NCBI GenBank assembly: GCA_051009475.1
Contig: JBPCWO010000066.1
Span: forward strand, 1 to 6,618
DNA length: 6,618 nucleotides
Direction: 5' to 3'
DNA from: CAXMNX01 sp051009475
GTDB taxonomy: Bacteria; Pseudomonadota; Alphaproteobacteria; Rhodobacterales; Rhodobacteraceae
The translations under genes were made by a program, and so were the position numbers. Shown one piece after another: positions 1 through 5,380 of this stretch. The notes under the pieces were generated by a model, which worked only from the letters and a program-made list of their open reading frames with translations, was not told where the DNA came from and searched no databases. The stretch's first letter is position 1, and the number at the start of each line of letters is the position of its first letter.

Positions 1-668
1 GAAGCTTCGGGGGCCATCAATAGGCTGTCCAATATCGAAACGCCTGCACGATATTGTCCGTCCTGTTGCACATAATGCGGGTATTCTGAGTATTCCATCC
101 AGCAAACCTGGATTCCATTTGCGTCGAATAGCGAAGTATCAAGATAGCTTTGCGCTGATGGTCCACTGAGATAATGCGTGCCATTGAGTGCGCCAACTAT
201 GCCGACCAAACGTTCGGATTTTCCGGTGACACCGGGAATTTCCCGACTGTCTTTCAAAACCGTCTGAATACCAAGCCAGCTACAGATTTCCCGAATAATC
301 TTCTGATTTACACGGGACAGAGACTGTTCACTGGCCAACGAACCGTAAAGCTCTTCGATCTTTGACATCCAAAGGTGGGCTGTAGGCGCGCCGCGATAGA
401 CCTGATGGATCTGAGCGAAATGCTTTTCAGCCCAGTTTGCGTCCTTGATAAGCGCTTCGAAAATTGGTTGTCCAAATTTTCCGGAAGTATCAATCGGCAA
501 GCTGAGCCATTTCGGTCCACTCGAAGGGACTATTACGTTGCGGTTGCGCCAGTCATTTTTTGTGTATTGAACTTCATCGTAGAAAACAAAAAAATCAGAT
601 CTTCGAATAATGTCGAAATAACCGCGCCAAGGAACGTAATTTGACTGAAGGATAGAGACTGTCGTCAA
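1..668 (-). CDS. WbqC-family protein, intact but cut at its C-terminus by the window edge
   Basis: One open frame of 222 codons runs from a TTG at 668 to the left edge. An in-frame TGA lies six codons upstream, so no earlier start is possible, and GGAG at 677-680 sits 8 bases before the TTG. The protein shows the WbqC-family pattern (Pfam WbqC): an N-terminal ILQSNYVPWRGYFDII (residues 6-21), YDEVQY followed by WRNRN near residues 34-46, LGIQT (132-136), YLSGPSAQSY (166-175), GIQVCWMEY (185-193) and SILDSLL (211-217). Family members are usually about 230-240 residues, so only roughly ten residues should be missing. The family is poorly characterised. It occurs in O-antigen clusters, and a role in transferring glycine or another small group to a sugar has been proposed but is not established. 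The reaction here is unknown. The family call is sure; the function is not. Confidence 0.88.
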   Translation of the reverse strand, partial: MTTVSILQSNYVPWRGYFDIIRRSDFFVFYDEVQYTKNDWRNRNVIVPSSGPKWLSLPIDTSGKFGQPIFEALIKDANWAEKHFAQIHQVYRGAPTAHLWMSKIEELYGSLASEQSLSRVNQKIIREICSWLGIQTVLKDSREIPGVTGKSERLVGIVGALNGTHYLSGPSAQSYLDTSLFDANGIQVCWMEYSEYPHYVQQDGQYRAGVSILDSLLMAPEA

Positions 669-676
669 TGGGATCG

Positions 677-680
677 CTCC
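677..680 (-). promoter_or_regulatory. Ribosome binding site deciding the TTG start of the WbqC-family gene
   Basis: GGAG on the minus strand ends 8 bases before the TTG at 668. It supports a non-ATG start in a frame that offers no ATG before residue 101. Confidence 0.6.
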
Positions 681-702
681 GGCTCATCAGTTGGGTTTTT
701 TC

Positions 703-730
703 AAGATAAATCCGTACGGCAGAACGTCAA
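703..730 (-). promoter_or_regulatory. Candidate sigma-70-type promoter for the WbqC-family gene
   Basis: On the minus strand TTGACG (730-725) is followed after 16 bases by TATCTT (708-703). This matches the consensus hexamers at 5 of 6 and 4 of 6 positions. Transcription would begin near 696 and leave a leader of about 28 bases holding the GGAG site. The position suits the gene well, but the match was judged by eye and a chance match is possible. Confidence 0.4.
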
Positions 731-904
731 CAAACGCGCCGGACGAGTTTAGCTACAAAATGGACATGTGCGTAATGGAGGGCCAGCCAACTTCCCTTCG
801 ACCGTTCTGGGATTTTCATTGTTACCCCAAGAGATACGCGGCCTCAGTATTGATGATGAAATAGTGTGGCGGATATTCGCATTCGGTTGGGACTAGTGGA
901 GCAT

Positions 905-920
905 TCCGAATGATTTCGGA
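905..920. repeat. Small inverted repeat after the formyltransferase stop
   Basis: TCCGAA (905-910) and TTCGGA (915-920) form a perfect 6-base-pair stem around a 4-base loop, 9 bases past the stop codon of the minus-strand formyltransferase. No run of T follows on the minus strand, so it is not a standard intrinsic terminator. It could be a weak terminator, an mRNA end-stabilising hairpin, or chance. Confidence 0.35.
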
Positions 921-928
921 GTTCCGCC

Positions 929-1615
929 TCACTCACGCGTCGCGTCGCGAACCGCCGTCCAGATTCCATCTTCGATCTTTCCAAAGTCAAAGGCTGGCCC
1001 GCAATAAAGCCCAATTCGGTCGTCTAAGGTCAAAACTTCCGCGACATTGCCAGGCCGGTCACCACTGAACGCCGAAATAGATGCGACAAGTGCGATCGCG
1101 CCTGCCCGGAACATTGGGTTCATAAGGTCGTCTACCGCCCGGTCATCCAACGCAGGAAACGCAATTTGAGCAATTGCTGGGCCAGCATCCACCTCGGACG
1201 TCACATGATGGACGGTGCAGCCCAGCAAGGCACGTCGATCGTCCAATGCTGCCGCTACGGGCGCTGACCCGATTAAGCCACCAAAAGCCGGAAGCAGTGA
1301 ATAGTGTACGTTGATCATACGGCCCGCGAAGTGATCCACAATCTCCGGCGCAATGATTTTGTGGATGTTTGTCACAATGATTGCGGGATCGTTTCGCCGC
1401 AGTTCGTCAAGGACAGTCGGCGACTGTTTTGACGGCTCAAAATCCAACACTTTCGCGCTCTGACCGCTCGCCCGACACCAAGAAAAAACATCGCAATCAC
1501 GGTCCACAATAACAGCGGAGATCTCCCAATCCGGAAGCAGACCGTTGGTGATAGCAGTGCGAATAAAATGGAAATTTCCACCGGCACCAGAGCAAAGAAA
1601 AACGATCCGGTTCAT
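929..1615 (-). CDS. PurN/ArnA-type formyltransferase family protein
   Basis: The 228-residue product has the formyltransferase fold signatures. SGAGGN near residues 9-14 corresponds to the phosphate-binding loop of PurN. INVHYSLLPAF (101-111) carries the Asn102 and His104 of the N-x-H-x-SLLP motif, and GCTVHHVTSEVDAGPAIAQ (132-150) carries the third catalytic residue, Asp143. In PurN and ArnA these three residues move a formyl group from N10-formyltetrahydrofolate to an amine. The ATG at 1615 is chosen because it overlaps the upstream glycosyltransferase stop (ATGA) and AAAGGGAAAA stands just before it; reading in from 1738 would only add residues antiparallel to nothing and within the glycosyltransferase frame. 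The setting among polysaccharide genes and the coupling to a glycosyltransferase suggest an amino sugar as substrate rather than the purine intermediate GAR, but a PurN-like role cannot be excluded from sequence alone. Cytoplasmic. Confidence 0.82.
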   Translation of the reverse strand: MNRIVFLCSGAGGNFHFIRTAITNGLLPDWEISAVIVDRDCDVFSWCRASGQSAKVLDFEPSKQSPTVLDELRRNDPAIIVTNIHKIIAPEIVDHFAGRMINVHYSLLPAFGGLIGSAPVAAALDDRRALLGCTVHHVTSEVDAGPAIAQIAFPALDDRAVDDLMNPMFRAGAIALVASISAFSGDRPGNVAEVLTLDDRIGLYCGPAFDFGKIEDGIWTAVRDATRE

Positions 1616-2622
1616 TTTTCCCTTTTGTATATGTCTCTGATTATTGTGTGCGGTCTCTGTTTCACTTCTGAGAAAACCTTGGCCAAGTAAATGCCGACGA
1701 TGCCAATGAACGAAATCATCAGGCCGCCAAGAAGCCAAACCGAGACAATCACCGATGTCCAGCCTTCAACAATATTGCCCAAGACAACTCGGGCGAACAC
1801 CAAGTAGACCAGCCAAACAAACGAAAAAGTTGATATGAGAAGTCCAACATAAAAAATCGCGACCAGCGGAGCATTACTGAACGACGTTATTGAATTTACA
1901 AAAAGCTCAAAGCGCTGCCGTAAGCCGTAGGTCGTCACCCCACGTGAAGATTTTTGTATTGAAACGGGCACCTGCACAAATCCAGTGATGTGCCAGAGGC
2001 CTGCGAGAAACACCTCACGCTCGTTGTGTGCCAAAAGCGCATTCACGTACCGCTTTGTCATCAGACGTGCAGTTAACGGATTGGCCGGAATTTCCATGCG
2101 TGAAAACCATCGAATCAAAGACCAGAACAGTGCGCCTGTATTCCGCTCGACAAACCCACCCTTGCGCCGGGTTTGAATGCCGTATGCAACGTCGCATTCT
2201 CCGTTTGACAATACTTGGTTCAGTTCACTCAAACACTCCGGCGGTTCTTCAAGGTCTACATCGATCAAAAAAATTCTTCGTCCGCAAGCTTGGCGCAGAC
2301 CAGTCATTATGGCCTGGTGGTGGCCAAAATTTCTACTCAGATCAATGACAACGATATGCGGATCGACTTCCGCCTGTGCGATGGCGATACTGTGTGAATT
2401 GTCTGGTGAACCATCGTTTACCAGTACGATTTCGTAGCTATCTCCAGCAATCTGCTTCGCCGCTTGCGATACGCGCTCGCAGAATTCCGCAATGTATTCC
2501 GCCGATTGGTAGAGAGTCGTTACAACCGACAGATCCACATCGGAGGCATCGCTCTCAGTATTGCTCTCCAATCCGGTCCCAATGCCTGAGATCGTTTTCT
2601 TGAGTTCAGCATGCTCAGACAC
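1612..2622 (-). CDS. Family-2 glycosyltransferase with two C-terminal membrane segments (ArnC/GtrB-like)
   Basis: The 336-residue product begins with a GT-A domain: DLSVVTTLYQSAEYI (30-44), YEIVLVNDGSPDNS (63-76), LSRNFGHHQAIMTGL (95-109) and the metal-binding DVD at 121-123 followed by LEEPP. A tail typical of polyprenyl-phosphate sugar transferases follows: TYG and a SFSNAPL stretch (247-253), then hydrophobic segments near 254-281 and 289-315 and a basic end. Such enzymes usually move a sugar from a nucleotide donor to undecaprenyl phosphate at the inner membrane. The GTG at 2622 is chosen because GGAGG (2632-2628) lies 5 bases upstream and the length then fits the family (about 320 residues). 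Reading in from 2934 would add 104 residues that are really an out-of-frame stretch of a WbqC remnant. The donor sugar is unknown. The formyltransferase overlaps its stop codon. Confidence 0.9.
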   Translation of the reverse strand: MSEHAELKKTISGIGTGLESNTESDASDVDLSVVTTLYQSAEYIAEFCERVSQAAKQIAGDSYEIVLVNDGSPDNSHSIAIAQAEVDPHIVVIDLSRNFGHHQAIMTGLRQACGRRIFLIDVDLEEPPECLSELNQVLSNGECDVAYGIQTRRKGGFVERNTGALFWSLIRWFSRMEIPANPLTARLMTKRYVNALLAHNEREVFLAGLWHITGFVQVPVSIQKSSRGVTTYGLRQRFELFVNSITSFSNAPLVAIFYVGLLISTFSFVWLVYLVFARVVLGNIVEGWTSVIVSVWLLGGLMISFIGIVGIYLAKVFSEVKQRPHTIIRDIYKREK

Positions 2623-2627
2623 ACGAT

Positions 2628-2632
2628 CCTCC
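2628..2632 (-). promoter_or_regulatory. Ribosome binding site deciding the GTG start of the glycosyltransferase
   Basis: GGAGG on the minus strand lies 5 bases before the GTG at 2622 and 4 bases after the stop of the WbqC remnant. It is the strongest such site in the minus-strand cluster and fixes the start well inside a longer open frame. Confidence 0.65.
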
Positions 2633-2636
2633 AGTG

Positions 2637-2883
2637 TCAGCCCGATGAGAACACATCGTTGAGAGCAATATACGCCAATGAATCCAGCATCGAGGCGCCC
2701 TGATCGTAATCGCCATGCGTTTGAACGTACGGCAGGCAGTTCGGATAGTCCATCCACGCGAACTTGATGCCCGTTGACGAAATTAGCGCTGATATAAGTT
2801 AACTTTTCACGGCGGATCCGCGGAAGTAATTTGGTGCATGTCCATTGCGTTTCCTTGGTAACCGATCTTGAGTGTCTGTAGAT
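2637..2883 (-). pseudogene. Broken C-terminal remnant of a second WbqC-family gene
   Basis: The minus strand from 2771 to the TGA at 2639-2637 reads GIKFAWMDYP, then YVQ, GDY, and GASMLDSLAYIALNDVFSSG. This lines up without gaps with GIQVCWMEYS, YVQ, GQY and GVSILDSLL of the intact WbqC gene at the left end, about 16 of the first 36 residues being identical. Just upstream the match jumps to another frame (2883-2770), where RHS, TKLLPRI and LTYISA resemble the family's RxS, TERLVxI and TYLSG pattern, more weakly. So there is at least one frameshift, and the segment after TYISA is shorter than in the family. No N-terminal QxNYxPWxGYF motif can be found upstream, where a methyltransferase begins on the other strand at 2956. 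The stop lies 14 bases before the glycosyltransferase GTG, as expected of a former operon partner. The 3' part is sure; the part beyond 2772 is tentative. Confidence 0.72.
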
Positions 2884-2955
2884 CTTGATGAGTACTACGT
2901 ACCGCCTGAGAAAAGGCTTTATTGGGGTGGGCAAGGCTAGAAACGAGAGATCCGA

Positions 2956-3576
2956 ATGTCGCAGCGGACATCACACTTCTATCGTTTGGTGACAGTTCCC
3001 GCATTTTATACTGCTTTCCAGAACATTCTGGGCGCACAACGCGCCCGAAAGCGCCTGATTGAAGAGCATTATCAGATTGCTCCCGATCTTCGGGTGCTCG
3101 ACGTTGGATGTGGGCCTGCGGACCTTTTGGAGTTGTTGCCTCCTTGTGAGTACACCGGGATAGACCTAAATCCCGAGCACATTGATGCCGCAAGAAATAA
3201 GTATGGAAATCGTGGCGAGTTCGAGTGTCGCGATGTCGCTGAGCTCGAAGCTGAAAACCGGGGCGTTTTCGATCGCATCTTGTTTTCGGGTTTATTGCAT
3301 CATTTGGACGATAATGTTGCGAGCAAGTTGCTTGGTGTATGTACTACGCTGCTTGCACCCGGCGGAATTCTGGTTGGCCACGAACCGGTCTACGTTACCC
3401 ATCAGAATCCGATCGCGCGTTGGATGAAAAACCGAGATTCAGGGCAGAATATCCGTAACGAAGAAGGCTACTCCGCTTTGTTTCTGCAGCTCGACGGTCG
3501 ACTTTCGATTACCCACTACGACGACCTAATCCGCATCCCTTACAATCACATAGTGCTAAGCTGGCAGACAAACTGA
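2956..3576 (+). CDS. Class I SAM-dependent methyltransferase
   Basis: The 206-residue product has the Rossmann-fold methyltransferase motifs in order: VLDVGCGPADLLELL (47-61, SAM-binding glycine loop), YTGIDLNPEHI (66-76, with the acidic residue Asp70 for the ribose), the ECRDVAEL region (90-97), FSGLLHHLDD (110-119) and LAPGGILVGHEP (133-144). The FYRLVTVPAFYTAFQNILGA stretch (8-27) is a lid-type N-terminus seen in methyltransferases of this kind. ATG at 2956 is the first possible start, since an in-frame TAG lies 15 bases upstream; GAGAG precedes it by 6 bases. The gene is transcribed away from the WbqC remnant and towards the Kdo genes. A sugar or polysaccharide O- or N-methyl transfer is likely from context, but the acceptor cannot be read from sequence. 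Cytoplasmic, no signal peptide. Confidence 0.85.
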   Translation: MSQRTSHFYRLVTVPAFYTAFQNILGAQRARKRLIEEHYQIAPDLRVLDVGCGPADLLELLPPCEYTGIDLNPEHIDAARNKYGNRGEFECRDVAELEAENRGVFDRILFSGLLHHLDDNVASKLLGVCTTLLAPGGILVGHEPVYVTHQNPIARWMKNRDSGQNIRNEEGYSALFLQLDGRLSITHYDDLIRIPYNHIVLSWQTN

Positions 3577-3594
3577 GCCGAATTGGGTTGTTTG

Positions 3595-3623
3595 ACAGTG
3601 ACCGGATTTGTTGGATTCACTGT
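3595..3623. repeat. Inverted repeat with 7-base arms
   Basis: ACAGTGA (3595-3601) and TCACTGT (3617-3623) are perfect inverted copies separated by 15 bases. The left arm overlaps a TTGACA hexamer, so it might be a binding site over a promoter. It may also be chance. Confidence 0.4.
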
Positions 3624-3626
3624 AGC

Positions 3627-3648
3627 TTCAGATTGGCCGCAATCTGAA
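3627..3648. repeat. Perfect inverted repeat with 9-base arms
   Basis: TTCAGATTG (3627-3635) and CAATCTGAA (3640-3648) flank a GCCG spacer. In RNA this makes a 9-base-pair hairpin. On the plus strand A residues rather than U follow, so an intrinsic terminator for the methyltransferase is doubtful. As DNA the 22-base near-palindrome has the form of an operator for a dimeric regulator placed before kdsB. Confidence 0.55.
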
Positions 3649-3748
3649 AAATTCCGTGTCAAGAAAGTTCGGGGCGGTTCAATCTCGCAGACTCCACGCA
3701 ATTGCGATTTCGGGCGGTATTCCTTAGACCCGGGCCAGAACTCGTAAA

Positions 3749-3753
3749 AGGGG
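3749..3753 (+). promoter_or_regulatory. Ribosome binding site deciding the TTG start of kdsB
   Basis: AGGGG within AAAAGGGG ends 8 bases before the TTG at 3762. The alternative in-frame TTG at 3702 has no such site. Confidence 0.55.
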
Positions 3754-3761
3754 CTGCCTAT

Positions 3762-4556
3762 TTGCGCGCAATTATCTTCATTCCGGCGCGTTATGCCTCC
3801 TCCCGGTTTTCAGGCAAGCCACTGGCAATGCTCGCCGGTGCGACTGGCGAGTCCAAAAGCCTGATCCAACGCAGTTGGGAAGCCGCCGAGGCCGCAAAGG
3901 GAATAGCCGAGCGCTACATTCTGACGGATAGTCAGAAAATCGCCGACGCCGTCCGCGAATTTGGTGGCCATGTGTTGATGACATCCGCCACCTGCCGTAA
4001 CGGGACCGAGCGTTGTGCTGAGGCTGCGGCGATGCTCGAAACACCGCCTGAATTGATCATAAATCTCCAAGGCGACGCGCCGCTGACGCCACCGCACTAC
4101 ATTGAGGCTTTGCTCGCAGAATTTGAAAAAGATCCTTCGGTTAGAATTGCAACACCTGTGCTGAGAACGGACACATCTCATCTCGCAAAACTTCAAAATG
4201 ATCGGGCTGAGGGCCGCGTTGGCGCCACAACCGCAGTATTCGACACCAATTGTGACGCGCTCTACTTTTCTAAGGAAATCTTGCCATACTACGACAATGC
4301 TCCTCCGGATGCCGTGCCGGTCTATCACCACATTGGCTGCTATGCGTATCGGCCTGAAGATTTGTCGAAGTATTCCTCGCTGCCCGAGGGCCGACTCGAA
4401 ATGCGTGAGGGACTCGAGCAGCTTCGCTTTCTGGAAAACGGCACCAAAATTCGCTGTGTGATCGTAAATGCCGATGGTCGCGAATTCTGGGAACTGAACA
4501 ACCCCACTGACATTTCGGTCATCGAGGCTATCCTTGCCAAGGAAGGTCGGCCATGA
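3762..4556 (+). CDS. kdsB: CMP-Kdo synthetase (3-deoxy-manno-octulosonate cytidylyltransferase), divergent type
   Basis: The enzyme activates Kdo with CTP to CMP-Kdo in the cytoplasm. From the TTG at 3762 the product is 264 residues, against about 245-255 in the family. It shows IIFIPARYASSRFSGKPL (4-21, the nucleotide-binding start), NGTERCAEA (80-88), NLQGDAPLTPP (101-111), ALYFS, HIGCYAYR and GLEQLRFLENG. Two points differ from E. coli KdsB and KpsU: the usual GDEP reads GDAP (Ala106 after Asp105), and the C-terminal VDTP, whose Asp is a metal ligand, reads LNNP (Asn246). The loop after KPL is also longer (AGATGESKSLIQ). The TTG start is preferred because AAAAGGGG precedes it and it starts at the usual family N-terminus; a TTG at 3702 would add 20 unlike residues. 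The stop overlaps kdsA (ATGA). The kdsA and kdsD neighbours support Kdo as the substrate. Confidence 0.9.
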   Translation: MRAIIFIPARYASSRFSGKPLAMLAGATGESKSLIQRSWEAAEAAKGIAERYILTDSQKIADAVREFGGHVLMTSATCRNGTERCAEAAAMLETPPELIINLQGDAPLTPPHYIEALLAEFEKDPSVRIATPVLRTDTSHLAKLQNDRAEGRVGATTAVFDTNCDALYFSKEILPYYDNAPPDAVPVYHHIGCYAYRPEDLSKYSSLPEGRLEMREGLEQLRFLENGTKIRCVIVNADGREFWELNNPTDISVIEAILAKEGRP

Positions 4557-5380
4557 ACTCGGTAAAAGTCGGTGGACTAAGTGTCGGCAATGATTGCCCG
4601 CTAACGCTTGTTGCCGGACCTTGCCAGTTAGAAAGCCTTGACCATGCCAGAATGCTGGCCGAGCGGCTTGTCGCCCTGACGGCGGAACTCGGCATCGGTT
4701 ACATTTTCAAAGCAAGTTTCGACAAGGCGAACCGCACCAGTATTGATGGCGAGCGGGGGATCGGAATGGAGCAAGGACTGAGCGTTCTTGCTCATGTTCG
4801 CGAAGAATTTGGCTGCCCGGTTCTGACCGACGTCCACAGCCCGGAGCAATGCAGGCCAGCAGCTCAGGCAGTGGACGTTCTGCAGATCCCAGCGTTTCTC
4901 TGTCGGCAAACCGATTTGCTGCTCGCTGCAGGAGAAACTGGCGCAGCTATCAATGTCAAAAAGGGCCAGTTTCTTGCTCCCTGGGAGATGGACAATATTG
5001 TCACCAAAATCGAATCCACCGGCAATCGCCGTATTTTGCTGACCGAACGCGGGACAAGCTTTGGCTATAACATGCTGGTCAACGACATGCGCGCCCTAAC
5101 AATAATGGCGCGCACGGGTTATCCAGTGATTTTTGATGCAACCCATTCGGTGCAACTGCCGGGCGGAATGGGGACATCGTCCGGCGGGCAGGCCGAATTT
5201 GTGCCAACGCTGGCACGCGCCGCTGTCGCGGTCGGGGTCGCGGCAGTGTTTATTGAGACACACGAGGACCCGGTGCGTTCTCCTTCCGACGGTCCCAATA
5301 TAGTGCCGCTTGCTGATATGCCCGATCTTTTGGTTCGTCTAAAAGCGATCGACGCTCTTACCAAAGAGGCCACAACATGA
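4553..5380 (+). CDS. kdsA: Kdo-8-phosphate synthase (3-deoxy-8-phosphooctulonate synthase)
   Basis: It condenses phosphoenolpyruvate with D-arabinose-5-phosphate to Kdo-8-phosphate. The 275-residue length is normal. Hallmarks are AGPCQLES (21-28), FKASFDKANRTS (52-63), LTDVH (91-95), LQIPAFLCRQTDLL (110-123), NVKKGQFLAPWEM (134-146), LTERGTSFGYNMLVNDMR (163-180), FDATHSVQLPGG (194-205) and ETHEDP (235-240). Cys24 in AGPC, His198, Glu235 and Asp246 match the metal ligands of the Aquifex enzyme, so this is the metal-dependent class; the E. coli enzyme has Asn in place of the Cys. The ATG overlaps the kdsB stop and AAGGAAGG lies 6 bases upstream, implying coupled translation. Its substrate is made by the next gene, kdsD. 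Confidence 0.97.
   Translation: MNSVKVGGLSVGNDCPLTLVAGPCQLESLDHARMLAERLVALTAELGIGYIFKASFDKANRTSIDGERGIGMEQGLSVLAHVREEFGCPVLTDVHSPEQCRPAAQAVDVLQIPAFLCRQTDLLLAAGETGAAINVKKGQFLAPWEMDNIVTKIESTGNRRILLTERGTSFGYNMLVNDMRALTIMARTGYPVIFDATHSVQLPGGMGTSSGGQAEFVPTLARAAVAVGVAAVFIETHEDPVRSPSDGPNIVPLADMPDLLVRLKAIDALTKEATT

Larger units (their letters stand above)
669..928. other. Non-coding gap between the formyltransferase and the WbqC-family gene
   Basis: Reading both strands I found no convincing protein. The minus-strand frames are closed by stops (for example after a CPFCS stretch), and the plus strand offers only a 35-codon frame without similarity I recognise. The gap holds a short hairpin just after the formyltransferase stop and the candidate promoter of the WbqC-family gene at its other end, so the two minus-strand genes may be separate transcription units. 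Confidence 0.6.
3577..3761. other. Intergenic region upstream of the Kdo operon
   Basis: These 185 bases hold no protein that I can support. They contain two inverted repeats (3595-3623 and 3627-3648) and, at the right end, the kdsB ribosome binding site. A perfect TTGACA (3592-3597) overlaps the first repeat, but no good -10 box follows at 16-18 bases. A promoter for the Kdo operon is expected here; I could not place it with confidence. Confidence 0.5.

Noticed and set aside
375..644. 89-codon plus-strand open frame
   Set aside because: It lies antisense to the motif-bearing N-terminal half of the WbqC gene and shows no family pattern of its own.
760..864. Short plus-strand frame of 34 residues in the gap before the formyltransferase stop
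   Set aside because: No ribosome binding site and no recognisable motif; the frame is open by chance length only.
905..920. Intrinsic terminator after the formyltransferase
   Set aside because: The stem is only 6 base pairs, AT/GC mixed, and lacks a following T-run; kept only as a repeat.
1616..1738. Upstream extension of the formyltransferase by 41 residues
   Set aside because: It would lie within the glycosyltransferase in another frame and precedes the normal family N-terminus; the ATG at 1615 has a good site and an ATGA overlap.
2623..2934. N-terminal 104-residue extension of the glycosyltransferase
   Set aside because: It reads across a WbqC remnant in a shifted frame, and GGAGG with GTG at 2622 gives the normal family length.
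2807..3193. 128-codon minus-strand frame across the start of the methyltransferase
   Set aside because: Half of it is antisense to conserved methyltransferase motifs, and the rest shows no clear family pattern.
3592..3620. Sigma-70 promoter for kdsB built on TTGACA at 3592
   Set aside because: The -35 hexamer is perfect, but no hexamer at 16-18 bases downstream matches the -10 consensus at more than three positions.
3702..3761. Alternative KdsB start at the TTG at 3702
   Set aside because: It adds 20 residues unlike the family and has no ribosome binding site, unlike the TTG at 3762.
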